The notes under the pieces: model-generated
What the model saw: only the letters and a program-made list of their open reading frames with translations
Told to the model about the DNA's origin: nothing
The model's database searches: none
Position numbers and translations under genes: made by a program
DNA from: Pseudarthrobacter sp. NIBRBAC000502772
Lineage (GTDB): Bacteria; Actinomycetota; Actinomycetes; Actinomycetales; Micrococcaceae
Direction of reading: 5' to 3'
DNA length: 64,000 bases
NCBI RefSeq assembly: GCF_006517235.1
Contig: NZ_CP041188.1
Coordinates: 1,674,001 to 1,738,000, forward strand
Shown: positions 24,214-34,206 of the stretch, piece after piece
How the letters are laid out: each line of letters begins with the position of its first letter
Numbering within the stretch: the stretch's first letter is position 1

Positions 24214-24843
24214 TTAAGCGCGCGCCGGCCGGGCCCCTTCGACGTCGGCGGCGCTTTCTGTCGCGCCGCGGGCGCTGAGCCCTGCGACGACGCCGGCGAC
24301 GTCCGCCGCTGACCGGTTCTGGCTCAGCTTGGTCTTGGCCTCGATCCTGGTGATGACCAGTTCGATGCCCACAATGGCGCGCAGCTGGCCGGAGATGTAG
24401 CGTTCCGGCGCGTCATCCACGCTCCACGGGTGCTCGAAATCCGCTTCGTTGGCGTTGGTCAGCCGCCTGACCTGGCCGGCGATCCAGGCCGGGTCGTCAT
24501 GGATGATGAGACGGCCGTACACGTGCGCCGTCGAGTAGTTCCAGGTGGGCACAACGCGGCCGTGCTCGGCTTTCGACGCATACCAGGACGGCGAAATGTA
24601 GGCGTCCGCGCCCTGGACGATCATGAGGGACTCCCCGATGGCCGGTTCGGACCACTGGGGGTTGTTCCTGGCGACGTGCGTGTGCAGGGCGCCGTGTTCG
24701 CCCACCGAGGGGTCGTAGACGAACGGCAGCAGCGTGGCGAGCAGGCCTCCGGACGTCATGGTGACCAGGTTCGCTGCGCCCGGCCGGGTCAGCAGTTCCT
24801 GGACGGCGTCGGGGCCGGCTTCAAAATGGGCTGGCGTGTACAT
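24214..24843 (-). CDS. FMN-binding negative regulator-like protein, PaiB family
   Basis: This 209-residue protein of the PaiB family has an FMN-binding split-barrel fold. MYTPAHFEAG at the start and HGRVVPTWNYSTAHVYGRL in the middle are the family's strongest blocks; LRAIVGIELVITRIEAKTKL follows, with LSQNRS after it. In Bacillus, PaiB affects sporulation and protease genes; whether this one binds DNA is unknown. The ATG follows AAAGGA and lies 4 nt after the stop of the EamA exporter gene, so the two are co-transcribed. Confidence 0.88.
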   Translation of the reverse strand: MYTPAHFEAGPDAVQELLTRPGAANLVTMTSGGLLATLLPFVYDPSVGEHGALHTHVARNNPQWSEPAIGESLMIVQGADAYISPSWYASKAEHGRVVPTWNYSTAHVYGRLIIHDDPAWIAGQVRRLTNANEADFEHPWSVDDAPERYISGQLRAIVGIELVITRIEAKTKLSQNRSAADVAGVVAGLSARGATESAADVEGARPARA

Positions 24844-24847
24844 GGGA

Positions 24848-25840
24848 CTAATCCTTTGCAGGTTCGAGGGTTCTTGTGGCGAGAGGCTCGGCAGGGTGAG
24901 GGGCGGCGGGCTGCGGGGTTGCAGGCTTGAGCCGGACCCGGACCGCGGCGCCCGCGCAGAGGATGACAGCCAGGCCGCCGACGATCGTGCTCCACGTCAG
25001 CGACTCGCCGAGCAGAAGGCCCGCCCAGCAGATGCTCAGCACGGGCTGGACAAGCTGGATCTGGCTGACCTGGGCCATGGGGCCGATGGCCAGGCCGCGG
25101 TACCAGGCGAAGAAGCCGAGGAACATGCTGACCACGCCGAGGTACGCAAAGGCCAGCCACTGGACCGGTGTGCCCGACGGCGGCTGCTGCGCCACGGACA
25201 CCGCCACCAAAAACACCATCAGCGGCGACGCCAGCACCAGCGCCCAGGACACGGTCTGCCAGGCGCCCAGCTCGCGGGCCAGCAGTCCACCCTCCGCATA
25301 GCCGATGGCCGCGGCCACCACCGCGCCGAGGAGCAGCAGGTCCGCCGAGTGCAGCTGCCCGAATCCGCCGGACTGCAGGGAGGCGAAGCCGATGGCCGCC
25401 AGCGCTCCCACGCCGGTGATGAGCCAGAACGCCGGGCGTGGACGCTCGCGTCCCCGAAGAACTGCAGCCACTGCCGTCGCGGCGGGCAACAGGGCGATCA
25501 CAACGGCGCCGTGACTGGCCGGCGTTGTGGTGAGCGCGAAGGAAGTCAGCAGGGGAAACCCGACGACGATGCCGCCGGCCACCACCGCGAGGCGGACCCA
25601 CTGCGTGCCGCGGGGGAGCCGCTGCCGTGTGAGGGCGAGCGCGAAGATGGCGAGGATGGCGGCTACCACCGCACGGCCCGACCCGATAAACAGCGGCGAC
25701 AGGGACTCGACGGCCACCTTCGTGAAAGGAACCGTGAAGGAGAAGGCCGCTACTCCCGCGAGACCCCACCAGAGTCCGGTGGGCTGGCGGGACGGTATCA
25801 CTGGCGGTAAAAGCGTAGTAGCGCTACTATTGTCTCTCAT
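24848..25840 (-). CDS. EamA/DMT family metabolite exporter
   Basis: This 330-residue protein has ten helices in two EamA repeats, with WWGLAGVAAFSFTVPFTKVA at the front and LLGESLTWSTIVGGLAVILC near the end. The family exports amino acids and other metabolites. ATG at 25840 overlaps by 2 bp the ATG of the divergent MocR gene, so transcription must start inside one or the other gene, or the true start is the in-frame GTG at 25801. I cannot choose firmly. The 14-bp palindrome between these two options is a likely MocR site, placing this exporter under MocR control. The final 40 residues are a proline/alanine-rich tail. Confidence 0.88.
   Translation of the reverse strand: MRDNSSATTLLPPVIPSRQPTGLWWGLAGVAAFSFTVPFTKVAVESLSPLFIGSGRAVVAAILAIFALALTRQRLPRGTQWVRLAVVAGGIVVGFPLLTSFALTTTPASHGAVVIALLPAATAVAAVLRGRERPRPAFWLITGVGALAAIGFASLQSGGFGQLHSADLLLLGAVVAAAIGYAEGGLLARELGAWQTVSWALVLASPLMVFLVAVSVAQQPPSGTPVQWLAFAYLGVVSMFLGFFAWYRGLAIGPMAQVSQIQLVQPVLSICWAGLLLGESLTWSTIVGGLAVILCAGAAVRVRLKPATPQPAAPHPAEPLATRTLEPAKD
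25816..25829. promoter_or_regulatory. Perfect 14-bp palindrome, candidate MocR operator overlapping a -10 box
   Basis: TAGTAGCGCTACTA is its own reverse complement. Its right half overlaps TACTAT (25825-25830), a -10-like box that ends 8 bp before the MocR ATG, which would give a leaderless mRNA. It also lies within the first codons of the exporter frame if that starts at 25840. Confidence 0.6.
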
Positions 25841-27251
25841 GAATAACGATAGCAGTTCCCGGATTGTGGTGCACCTGAAGAAATGGATTTCTTCGGCCGC
25901 GCCCGGTGCCAAGCTGCCGTCCACGCGCTCGCTGGTGGCCGAGTACCAGGCCAGTCCCGTCACGGTGCAGAAGGCCCTGCAGACGCTCACGGCACAGGGA
26001 CTGATCGAGAGCCGGCCCGGCGTCGGGACCTTTGTGCGCACCGTCCGGAGCGCCCGTCCCTCCGACTACGGCTGGCAGACGGCGGCCCTCCGTTCCCCGC
26101 TGGCGCCGCCGCCCCCGGCGTCCAGCACCATGCGCAACGTGGCCAACGATGCCATCTCCTTCCACTCCGGCTACCCGGACCGCGAACTCCTGCCCGAGCG
26201 GCTGGTGCGGGCCGCCATAGCCCGGGCAGCCCGCGGTGACGCTGCCCTGTTCCGTCCGCCCGCGGCCGGAATGCCCGAACTCCAGTCGTGGTTCGCGCAC
26301 GAACTCGGCGCCTCCACGCCGGCCGGGACCACCCCGCCGAACCCGAGCGACGTCGTCGTACTCCCCGGAAGCCAAAGCGGGCTGAGCTCCATCTTCAGCG
26401 CGCTCGCCGGCCGCGGACATCCGCTGCTGATGGAATCGCCGTCCTACTGGGGCGCCATCCTGGCCGCAGCGCAGGCCGGCGTGCGCATTGTCCCGGTGCC
26501 CAGCGGACCGGACGGACCGGACCCGGCGGAGCTCGCCCGCGCCTTTGACGAGTCCGGCGCGCGGCTGTTCTACGCGCAGCCCAACTACGCCAACCCCACG
26601 GGCGCGCAGTGGTCTGCCGAACGGCGTGAACAGGTCCTGGACGTGGTCCGCGCGAAGGGGGCGTTCCTTGTGGAGGACGACTGGGCGCACGATTTCGGCA
26701 TCACCTCCAACCCCGTGCCCGTTGCCTCCCGCGACGACTCCGGCCACGTGGTCTACCTGCGCTCGCTGACCAAGAGCGTGTCACCGTCCATCCGCGTCGC
26801 CGCGGTCATCGCCCGCGGCCCGGCGCGGGAGCGCATCCTGGCGGACCGGGCGGCCGAATCGATGTACGTCAGCGGGCTGCTCCAGGCGGCAGCGCTCGAC
26901 GTCGTCACGCAGCCCGGGTGGCAGACGCATCTTCGCAGCCTCCGCCACCAGCTCGAATCCCGGCGGGACCTGCTGCTCACCAGCCTGCGCCAGCACGCCC
27001 CGCAGGCTCATATCGAGCTGGTGCCCAAGGGCGGCCTGAACCTGTGGGCGCGGCTGCCCGACGGGACCGACCTCGAACGGCTGACCCGCGACTGTGAAAC
27101 CGCCGGGGTGATCATCGCCGGCGGCAACGAATGGTTCCCCGCCGAACCGGCAGGCCCGTTCATCCGGCTCAACTACTCCGGGACGAATCCGGGCGCCTTT
27201 CCCGAGGGCGCCCGGATTATCGGCCAGGCGATTGAACGCAATGGGGCCTGA
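25839..27251 (+). CDS. MocR-type regulator: GntR winged helix fused to PLP aminotransferase fold
   Basis: This 470-residue protein starts MNNDSSSRIVVHLKKW. Residues about 1-75 are a GntR helix-turn-helix (LPSTRSLVAEYQASPVTVQK). Residues about 110-465 are an aminotransferase-I domain: VVLPGSQSGLSSIFSALAG, YAQPNYANPTGAQWS and VVYLRSLTKSVSPSIRVA, whose lysine should form the PLP aldimine. MocR proteins sense PLP or amino-compound adducts and regulate a divergent gene, here the EamA exporter. A -10-like TACTAT close to the ATG suggests a leaderless transcript. The upstream extension to 25527 is antisense to the exporter and is not used. Confidence 0.9.
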   Translation: MNNDSSSRIVVHLKKWISSAAPGAKLPSTRSLVAEYQASPVTVQKALQTLTAQGLIESRPGVGTFVRTVRSARPSDYGWQTAALRSPLAPPPPASSTMRNVANDAISFHSGYPDRELLPERLVRAAIARAARGDAALFRPPAAGMPELQSWFAHELGASTPAGTTPPNPSDVVVLPGSQSGLSSIFSALAGRGHPLLMESPSYWGAILAAAQAGVRIVPVPSGPDGPDPAELARAFDESGARLFYAQPNYANPTGAQWSAERREQVLDVVRAKGAFLVEDDWAHDFGITSNPVPVASRDDSGHVVYLRSLTKSVSPSIRVAAVIARGPARERILADRAAESMYVSGLLQAAALDVVTQPGWQTHLRSLRHQLESRRDLLLTSLRQHAPQAHIELVPKGGLNLWARLPDGTDLERLTRDCETAGVIIAGGNEWFPAEPAGPFIRLNYSGTNPGAFPEGARIIGQAIERNGA

Positions 27252-27266
27252 CGGGATCGGCGGTCC

Positions 27267-27460
27267 CTATTCGCCCAGCAGCCCGGTGACGGCGATCTCG
27301 CCGCCGTCGCGCTCTTTCAGGCCGGCCACGAATTCCTCCTTTCCATCATGCGGGTCAGGGCCGCGCCGAGGTCGTCGTCGAAGCTGTCGAATTGCCAGAG
27401 ATACGGGTCCGAGACCACGCCGTCAACGGAGTGGAACAGGCCGGACGTAACTTTGCGCAT
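27267..27460 (-). pseudogene. Decayed dihydrofolate-reductase-family (RibD C-terminal-like) gene
   Basis: A minus-strand ATG at 27460 behind GGAGGTCCCC opens MRKVTSGLFHSVDGVVSDPY and LWQFDSFDDDLGAAL, the usual start of the DHFR-like RibD_C family. The frame ends early. A +1 shift continues as EEFVAGLKERDGGEIAVTG, which matches a later block of the same family, and then stops at 27267. Most of the middle and the C-terminal third are missing, so the gene is broken by deletion and frameshift. Confidence 0.72.
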
Positions 27461-27760
27461 GGGGACCTCCAAGGTCAGGGGCAGATGGCAACCACGGTGT
27501 TGGCTATGCCCTCAGCAGGGAAGCCCCCGCCTGTGGTTGAGCCTGAGTCCTTCGGCGGTTGAGCCTGTCGAACCTGGATCCCCACGGGTTCGATCACCGG
27601 TCTCAGGCTGGATCCCCACGGGCTCGATCAGCGGTCTCAACCGGGCCGCAGTTAGGTTCGTCACCACCGCCTGCGTGTTGCGCGAATCCGCGGGCCGGCA
27701 GCCGCATACTGGTGTTCATGCGGCCTCTCACCGCACCCCGGCCAGGCAGGAGGAAAATGC
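27461..27760. other. Intergenic stretch rich in dispersed repeats
   Basis: No gene is supported here. Between about 27535 and 27650 there are several diverged copies of the GGTTGAGCCTGTCGAAC family and a tandem pair, CTGGATCCCCACGGG(T/C)TCGATCA, at about 27576 and 27610. The stretch ends with a good ribosome site (AGGAGG) for the next gene. Confidence 0.65.
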
Positions 27761-28246
27761 ATGGAAACCCTGAAGAAGATCGTACGCAACCAGTACTTCC
27801 CCGCGGCCGCGGTGTTGACGGCGGTGTTGCTTTTCTGGATCATCGCCATGTTCGGCGGGCTCTCCCTGCTGAATAACAACCAGCCCCCCATGGCCACGCT
27901 GACGTGGATGCTGTTCGTCTATGCCGCGGCTGTGCTGACGCCGCTGGCAGGCATCCTGGCCGGTGTGGACCTGGTCCGCCGCTGGCGCCGCAACCGCATG
28001 TACGCGTTGGTTGAGCTGGAACAGGACGGGACCGCCGAGTCCGAGGCCGCGCAGGCGCAGGCACAGGCACAGGCGCAGCCCGCCGAGGCCGAAGCCCCAA
28101 GGCAGTCCGCACCGAAACAGCCCGCACAGCACCGCCCGGTAACCCAGCAGCAACCCGTCAATCGCCATCCGGTGCAGCAGCCTGCTCAGCAGCAGACCGC
28201 GAAGAAGCAGCCGGGTCAGACCAAGCAGCGCAAAAAAGCCGCGTAG
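27761..28246 (+). CDS. Hypothetical two-helix membrane protein with Q/A-rich tail
   Basis: The protein is 161 residues. Two membrane helices (YFPAAAVLTAVLLFWIIAMF and about 46-70, MLFVYAAAVLTPLAGILAG) are followed by a basic stop (RRWRRNRMY) and a cytoplasmic tail. The tail is low-complexity: an EAAQAQAQAQAQPAEAEAP run, then glutamine/proline/lysine-rich sequence to a basic end (KQRKKAA). It starts ATG behind AGGAGG. No family is recognised. The convergent neighbour is a diguanylate cyclase. Confidence 0.75.
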   Translation: METLKKIVRNQYFPAAAVLTAVLLFWIIAMFGGLSLLNNNQPPMATLTWMLFVYAAAVLTPLAGILAGVDLVRRWRRNRMYALVELEQDGTAESEAAQAQAQAQAQPAEAEAPRQSAPKQPAQHRPVTQQQPVNRHPVQQPAQQQTAKKQPGQTKQRKKAA

Positions 28247-28276
28247 CCACCGGCCAATAACCGCCAGGGCCAAACG

Positions 28277-29185
28277 CTACAGCGCCAGCTCCACCCGGTT
28301 CCGGCCGGCCGCTTTCGCGGCGTAGAGGGCGGCGTCGGCTTCACCCAGGAGGGTGTCGGCGTCGGCACGGTGCTCGGAAGTGAACGCGGAAATCCCGGCG
28401 CTCAGCGTCAGCTGCCCCAGCGGATCCCCGGAGTGGACAATCTCCAGGCCGCGCACGGTATCCAGCGCCCGCTCCATTAAGGCCTTGGCGCTCAGCTGTG
28501 ACTGGTTCGGCAGGACCAGCAGGAATTCCTCGCCGCCATACCGGTACACGCCGTCGCTCTTGCGCGCCGCGCCCACCAGCGCCTCCGCCACGGCCCGCAG
28601 CGCGAGATCGCCCGCCTGGTGCCCGTAGATGTCGTTGTAGCTCTTGAAGTGGTCCACATCGCACATGGCCACGCTATATCCTTCCGCGTAACGCTGGCTG
28701 CGCGCATGCAGCTGCTCAAGGTCCTCGGAGAGCTTGAGCCGGTTGTGCAGGCCGGTGAGCGGATCCGTCCGCGCCTGCTGCGAGAGCACCTTCCGGTAAT
28801 GCGCCAGGTCCGCGTGCAAGGTGGTCACCCGCAGCGCCACCAGCAGCCGAGCATGCAGGACAAACGGGTCCAACGGCTTGGTGACGTAGTCGTCCGCCCC
28901 GGCAGCGAGCCCGGCAAGTACATCGTCCCGCGAGCCCTGCGACGTCAGCAGCACGATGTACGTGTACAGGTCCGCCTCGCGAGCCCGGATGGCCCGGCAC
29001 AGCGCCAGCCCGTCCATCCCGGGCATCATCCAGTCCGTGACCACCACGTCGGGCTGGTGTTCCAGGTACAGGGCCCAAGCCTCATCACCGTCCGCCGCCG
29101 TCAGGCAGTCATGCCCGTAGCGTTCGACGGCGGCTCGGGCCACCAGGAGCGAGCCCGGATCGTCATCTGCCACCAGGACTTTCAC
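28277..29185 (-). CDS. Receiver-GGDEF response regulator, diguanylate cyclase
   Basis: The protein is 302 residues. A receiver domain (about 1-120) holds VLVADDDPGS, the phosphoacceptor in VVTDWMMPGMDG, and TKPLDP. A GGDEF domain (about 140-300) has DPLTGLHNR and an intact active site, YRYGGEEFLLVLP. The inhibitory site is present: RKSD lies 5 residues before GGEEF, the RxxD geometry for product inhibition. It should make cyclic di-GMP when phosphorylated. Its GTG start overlaps the stop of the hybrid kinase gene by 4 bp, so the kinase is the obvious phosphodonor. Confidence 0.94.
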   Translation of the reverse strand: MKVLVADDDPGSLLVARAAVERYGHDCLTAADGDEAWALYLEHQPDVVVTDWMMPGMDGLALCRAIRAREADLYTYIVLLTSQGSRDDVLAGLAAGADDYVTKPLDPFVLHARLLVALRVTTLHADLAHYRKVLSQQARTDPLTGLHNRLKLSEDLEQLHARSQRYAEGYSVAMCDVDHFKSYNDIYGHQAGDLALRAVAEALVGAARKSDGVYRYGGEEFLLVLPNQSQLSAKALMERALDTVRGLEIVHSGDPLGQLTLSAGISAFTSEHRADADTLLGEADAALYAAKAAGRNRVELAL

Positions 29186-32100
29186 TGTGCCACCTCCAGC
29201 GCTAGATCGAGTTCAAAGTCCACACGCACAAGCGCAGCTTCCAGCCGGCTGACCAACTGCGGGCCGCCGTCGAGCATTCCGCTGCGTCCCAGGACTTCCA
29301 GTTCGCCGCACAGGCTTGCGACGGCGGTGGCCCCGATGTTGGCCGCCGCACCCTTCAGGGCGTGCGCCGCCTGCGCCAAAGCCAGCCCGCCGCCGTCGGT
29401 CACCGCTTCGCGCAGCGCCGCGAGCCGCGCGGGAACGTCCTTACGGAACGCCTCTGTTGTGGCGGGCAGCAAGCCCAGGCCGTCCTCCGGCCCGAGGCCG
29501 CGCAGCATGGCGAGCCGGTCCGCATCCAGCGCGGGAGCACCTCCACCTGTGACGGCCAGCAGCTGGGGAGCCTCGTGCTGGAGAGATTCGTGCTGGGGAG
29601 CCTCCTCCCACTGAAGCGCCACCGGCTCCGGCGGCCCAGAACGCTCCGTGTCCTGCTCGGGGACCCAACGGGCCAGGGCCGCTTCAAGCTCGGCGGCGTC
29701 CACCGGTTTGGAGAGGTAATCGTCCATGCCGGCGGCGAGGCAGCGTTCCCGGTCCCCGTCCAGGGCGCCGGCGGTCATGGCGATGATCGGGAGATGGCTG
29801 GCCCCGTCGTCGCGCCGGCGGATGACCCTCGTGGCCTCGAACCCGTCCATCACCGGCATGTGGCAGTCCATCAGGACGGCGGCGTACCGCGTGCTGGCGG
29901 TGGCGGCCACGGCCTCGGCGCCATCGGCAACCACGTCCACCGCGTAGCCGAACTTGGTCACCGTGGCGCGGGCCACCAGCTGGTTCACATCGTTGTCCTC
30001 CACCACCAGGATGCGGCCCCGCGATGCGCCCCGAAGAGAGGACACAGGGGACGAATCGGCGGACGTCTCATGGGACGACTCCGGGGAGGACTCGGGGGAC
30101 GAACCGTACGACTCAAACGAAGAGTCAGCCTCGGAAGACCGGCCAACCACAAGAGGCGCCGGGGCGTGGTGTTCACTCGTGGACATTAGCCGGATCAGGC
30201 GGTTGTAGAACTCGGAGCTGCGGACCGGTTTCATCAGCCATTCGCGGACTCCGGCGTCGGCGATCTCGGCGGCGTTGACCTGCATGGTGGACGTGAGCAT
30301 GATCAGCTCGATGTCCGCCAGTGCGGCGTCGGCCTTGAGCTCGCGGGCCAGCTCCAGGCCATCGGTATCAGGCATGCAGAGGTCCAGCACGGCCAGGTGG
30401 AAAGGCACTCCGTCCGCTGCGGCTTCGTGGGCGCGGGCCAAGGCAGCGCGGGCATCCGGCACCGCCTCCGGCTGCAGCTTCCAGCCGCGCAACTGGGATT
30501 CCAGCACCAGGCGGTTGGTGGCGTTATCGTCCACCACCAGGACGCGGAGCCCGGTGAGGAAACCGGCGGCCGGCACGGGATCCGTGGACGGCAGTGCGAC
30601 GGGCACGGGGATACGGAACCAGAACGTGCTGCCGTCGCCCGGGGCACTGTTCAGGCCGATCTCGCCGCCCATGGCCTCAGTGAGCCGGCTGCAGATGGCC
30701 AGACCTAGGCCGGTGCCGCCGTAGCGCCGGGTGGTGGAAGCGTCCGCCTGGGAGAAGGATTCGAACAGCCGCGCGTGGTGCGCAGGGTCAATGCCGATGC
30801 CCGTATCGCGGACCTCGAAGCAGACCATGGCGGTGGCCCCGGGATTGGCGTCCGGCGTCTCGGTGGTCACGCGGATGGAGACCTCCCCGGCCCCCGTGAA
30901 CTTGACGGCGTTGGAGGCGAGGTTCAGCAGGATCTGGCGGATCCGGCCGGAATCACCGTGCAGCCTGGCCGGAACGTCCGGTTCGCAGTAGGCGATCAGC
31001 TCCAGGTTCTTGGCCTGCGCGGGCTCGGTCAGCAAGCCCGCCACTTCCTCCACCAGGACGCGGGGATCGAAGGCGCGGATATCCAGGTCAACCTTGCCGG
31101 CTTCCAGTTTGGAGAAGTCCAGGATGTCGTTGATGAGCGACAGCAGCGCCTCACCAGCGCCCTTGACGCCTTGGGCGTACTGTTTCTGCGTGTGGTCCAG
31201 CGGCGTCTCCAGCAGCAGTGCTGTCAGCCCCACGACGCCGTTCATGGGGGTACGTATCTCGTGGCTCATCGTGGCCAGGAACTCGGACTTGAGCCTGCTG
31301 GATTCCAAGGCCGCTTCCCGCGCCGCCTTCAGCTCCTGTTCGGCGGCCCGGCGCAGGGTAATGTCCCTGGAGATAACGGCGATGCCGCGGAGGTTCCCGT
31401 CTTTGCGGATGGGAGAGACGGTCACGGAGACCGGGATGAGGGCCCCGTCCTTGGCCAGGTGTTCGGTTTCAAAGCTCGTGGCCTCGCCGCTTTCGAGGAG
31501 TTGCTCGACCACCTCGTCGTCGCCGTCCGTGCTGCCCGGCGGCAGCAGGAACCGCGCGTCGCGGCCGATCGCCTCCTCGGCAGAGTAGCCGTACTGCCGC
31601 TCGGCGCCCGGGTTCCAGCTAGTGATGACGCCCTCCGGCGTGGTGCTCAGGATGGCGTCCGTGGAGGAGTTCACGATGGCGCCGAGGCCCTCCAGCTCAG
31701 CCGTCCTGGCCGCGACTTCCTGCTCCAGCCCGGTGGTCAGGGTGAGGTTCTCGATGATGATCAGGACCTGGCGGACCAGGATGCAGGCAACGGTCGTCCG
31801 GGCCACCGTCAAGAGGAAGGCGCTCATCTCGCTGACGTGCTCCTGGGCGATCATCATGACGGCCACCAGGATCGGCACGTAGGGGAGCAGTTCAAGGGCC
31901 AGCGCAAACGCCTTGCGGTCTGGCCGGGGGTTCTCCGCGTAGGGGAGCAGCGGTGCCAGCGCAATCAGGAGGAAGGCGCCGATCCAGCCCAGGGCGAGGG
32001 GCGATCCCGTGACGCCCGTGACACCTTCGAACGTCAGCCTGACATAGATGCTGTCGGTGATGGTGAGCACCAGCAGGCCGCCGCCGAAACACAGCCACGG

Positions 32101-32727
32101 CAGCCGCTCTCCGGGCTGCCGGCGCATCCCGAGGACCAGCACCAGGGACGTGATGACCATGTCCACCACGGGGTAGCCCATGGACGTGAGCCGGGTGAGG
32201 AGGTCGCCTTCCGCGCTGAAGGCCGGGCCCAGCGCCGTGTACCAGCTGATCACCAGGACTGAGCCGGCGATCACCGCGGCGTCCAGCACCGTCCGGGCCA
32301 GCCCTACGCGGGTGGTGCCGCCCGGGCGCTTGAAGCTGAAAAGCGCGACGGCGGCCGGCACCGAATACGCGAGGAACAGTGCATCCGCCAGGGAGGGGAA
32401 CGGGTACACGTGGTCGTTGGCGAGGCCGAAGTAGGTCCACACCGCCATACCGGCTGCCCAGACGTAGGCGGCCACCGACATCAGGGCCCAGGCCCGGGCG
32501 TTCACGCCGCCGTGCCACGCGGCGTGGGCGCAGCTGCGGCCTGCCAGCGCGGCAGCCACGAGGATGGCAAAGTCACCCGTCACCATGGCCGTGGGCGTGC
32601 CGCTGTTGGCGGCAAAATACACTCCAAGAACGCCCAGCACCACAGCACCAAGCGCGATCAGCCAACCTAGCCTGGCCGTGCTCCCGCTGATGGCAGGACG
32701 CAGCTCCAGGAGACCACTCTGAGACAC
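29182..32727 (-). CDS. Hybrid sensor histidine kinase with membrane sensor, PAS, two receivers and HPt
   Basis: The protein is 1181 residues. About 20-330 is a polytopic membrane sensor of 9-10 helices. A PAS domain (about 350-470; [20 protein letters not shown]) is followed by a HisKA domain with the phosphorylated His489 ([11 protein letters not shown]) and an HATPase domain ([19 protein letters not shown]). Two receivers follow: the first has [11 protein letters not shown], the second [11 protein letters not shown]. An HPt domain at the end carries [14 protein letters not shown]. All phosphorelay residues are present, so His-Asp-His-Asp transfer ending on the overlapping receiver-GGDEF protein is plausible. 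It starts GTG behind GGGAGGG. The serine/glutamate-rich linker between the receivers is a repeated SSPESS-type low-complexity stretch. Confidence 0.94.
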   Translation of the reverse strand: MSQSGLLELRPAISGSTARLGWLIALGAVVLGVLGVYFAANSGTPTAMVTGDFAILVAAALAGRSCAHAAWHGGVNARAWALMSVAAYVWAAGMAVWTYFGLANDHVYPFPSLADALFLAYSVPAAVALFSFKRPGGTTRVGLARTVLDAAVIAGSVLVISWYTALGPAFSAEGDLLTRLTSMGYPVVDMVITSLVLVLGMRRQPGERLPWLCFGGGLLVLTITDSIYVRLTFEGVTGVTGSPLALGWIGAFLLIALAPLLPYAENPRPDRKAFALALELLPYVPILVAVMMIAQEHVSEMSAFLLTVARTTVACILVRQVLIIIENLTLTTGLEQEVAARTAELEGLGAIVNSSTDAILSTTPEGVITSWNPGAERQYGYSAEEAIGRDARFLLPPGSTDGDDEVVEQLLESGEATSFETEHLAKDGALIPVSVTVSPIRKDGNLRGIAVISRDITLRRAAEQELKAAREAALESSRLKSEFLATMSHEIRTPMNGVVGLTALLLETPLDHTQKQYAQGVKGAGEALLSLINDILDFSKLEAGKVDLDIRAFDPRVLVEEVAGLLTEPAQAKNLELIAYCEPDVPARLHGDSGRIRQILLNLASNAVKFTGAGEVSIRVTTETPDANPGATAMVCFEVRDTGIGIDPAHHARLFESFSQADASTTRRYGGTGLGLAICSRLTEAMGGEIGLNSAPGDGSTFWFRIPVPVALPSTDPVPAAGFLTGLRVLVVDDNATNRLVLESQLRGWKLQPEAVPDARAALARAHEAAADGVPFHLAVLDLCMPDTDGLELARELKADAALADIELIMLTSTMQVNAAEIADAGVREWLMKPVRSSEFYNRLIRLMSTSEHHAPAPLVVGRSSEADSSFESYGSSPESSPESSHETSADSSPVSSLRGASRGRILVVEDNDVNQLVARATVTKFGYAVDVVADGAEAVAATASTRYAAVLMDCHMPVMDGFEATRVIRRRDDGASHLPIIAMTAGALDGDRERCLAAGMDDYLSKPVDAAELEAALARWVPEQDTERSGPPEPVALQWEEAPQHESLQHEAPQLLAVTGGGAPALDADRLAMLRGLGPEDGLGLLPATTEAFRKDVPARLAALREAVTDGGGLALAQAAHALKGAAANIGATAVASLCGELEVLGRSGMLDGGPQLVSRLEAALVRVDFELDLALEVAQ

Positions 32728-32828
32728 GCGGATCCCTCCCCATCGGTGCGCCCGTCACCCGTAAAAGCTGAGACCCGGGCCCGCCCGAGACCTGGGCAGA
32801 GACGCATCCCTATGATATCCCTCACAAC

Positions 32829-34163
32829 TCAAGAAGGACCGTACTTCCCGTCCACATGAACCACCTGCCGCCCCGCGCGTTGCAGCAGGCTCGCCGCCAC
32901 CCCGGAACGGTATCCCGTGGCACAGTGCACCCACACCGTACCCGCCGGAATCTCGGCCATCCGCCCCAGCAGCTCATGCAGCGGGATGTTCACCGCCCCG
33001 GCGAGGTGGCCGGCGTCGTACTCATCCGTCCGGCGGACATCGAGCACCACGTCCCCGGCGCTCCGCCCGTGCAGCATTTCAGCCCAGTCCACACGCGGAT
33101 AATGCACGACGGCGGTGCCCGGCGCGAGTGCCGACGGTTCCGTTCCGAGGGCGGCATCGGGGGAGTCGATGCCGATCCGGGACAGGTCCCGGATGGCCTT
33201 TTCGACGTCCTCCTCTGATCCCACCAGCGTCATTTTTTGGTTCCACGGCAGGACCCAGCCCAGGTAGGCGGTAAAGCTGGAGCCGCGGCCGTACTCGAAA
33301 CTCACCGAGCCCTGCAGGTGACTGCTGGCGAAGGCAACCCGGTGGCGCAGGTCCACCACCCATTCGCCGTCCGCGAGCCGGCGGCTGAGCTCCTCCGGAT
33401 CCACGGACTCCGGCACGGTGAGGTCCGCCGGCCCCGGACCCTGCCGGTTCGCCGGCGCCATGTGCGCGTAGTAGGACGGGTAGGCCGTCAGGTTGTTGAT
33501 GAGCTCCCGCACAAAGTGGTCCTCATCGGCGTCCGTGAACGCGTGGTTGGATTGCTGCTGCTCGGCAAGAGTGGACGTCCGGACGCTCGACGCCGGCCCG
33601 GACGAACAGAACGAGCCGAACCCGTGCGTGGGGTACAGGGCCGCGTCCGGCTGGGCCTCGGCGGCCAGGCGGCGGACCGAGGAGTACTGGGCGCGGGTGA
33701 GGTCTTCGGTGTCCTCGTCACTGACCAGATCAGTCCGGCCCACCGACCCGTAGAGCAGGCTGCCGCCCGAGAACACGGCCTGCTGCTCGCCGTCGCTGAC
33801 CACGTAGCTGAGATGGTGGTGGGTGTGGCCGGGCGTGGCCACGGCCTTCACGGTGAGCCGGCCCACCTGGACCGTGCCGCCGTCGGCCATTGGCGTGTGT
33901 TCGAACCCGACGTCGTCCTTTGCGCTGACAAGGTACTCGGCACCGTGCGCCCGGGCCAGGATGAGCCCGCCGGTGAGGTAGTCGTTGTGCAGGTGGGTTT
34001 CGGCAACGTGGGTGATCCGGACGTCGGCTTCCGCGGCCGCGGCTTCCACCCGGTCCGTGTCCCGCTGCGGATCGATGACCAGCGCTACCTCGCCGTCGTG
34101 GACCAGGTAGCTGCGGTCCCCGAGCGGCCGCGTTTCGATGACAACGACGTCCATGGAACCCAT
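32829..34163 (-). CDS. MBL-fold hydrolase fused to rhodanese domains (persulfide-dioxygenase-like)
   Basis: The protein is 444 residues. The N-terminal metallo-beta-lactamase domain has the metal motif VAETHLHNDYLTGG and the later GHTHHHLSYVV. Residues about 255-345 form a rhodanese-like domain without a catalytic cysteine. About 360-444 is an active-type rhodanese with VHCATGYRSG, so the cysteine is present. Such fusions oxidise glutathione or other low-molecular-weight persulfides and handle sulfane sulfur. The final residues (HVDGKYGPS) are close to the rhodanese domain end. An in-frame ATG at 34154 could be the start. It is not evidently part of the flanking signalling genes. Confidence 0.9.
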   Translation of the reverse strand: MGSMDVVVIETRPLGDRSYLVHDGEVALVIDPQRDTDRVEAAAAEADVRITHVAETHLHNDYLTGGLILARAHGAEYLVSAKDDVGFEHTPMADGGTVQVGRLTVKAVATPGHTHHHLSYVVSDGEQQAVFSGGSLLYGSVGRTDLVSDEDTEDLTRAQYSSVRRLAAEAQPDAALYPTHGFGSFCSSGPASSVRTSTLAEQQQSNHAFTDADEDHFVRELINNLTAYPSYYAHMAPANRQGPGPADLTVPESVDPEELSRRLADGEWVVDLRHRVAFASSHLQGSVSFEYGRGSSFTAYLGWVLPWNQKMTLVGSEEDVEKAIRDLSRIGIDSPDAALGTEPSALAPGTAVVHYPRVDWAEMLHGRSAGDVVLDVRRTDEYDAGHLAGAVNIPLHELLGRMAEIPAGTVWVHCATGYRSGVAASLLQRAGRQVVHVDGKYGPS

Positions 34164-34206
34164 TGTCCTCGCGTTCCCGCCGCTGGCTTAGTCAGCGCAG
34201 GCGCCC

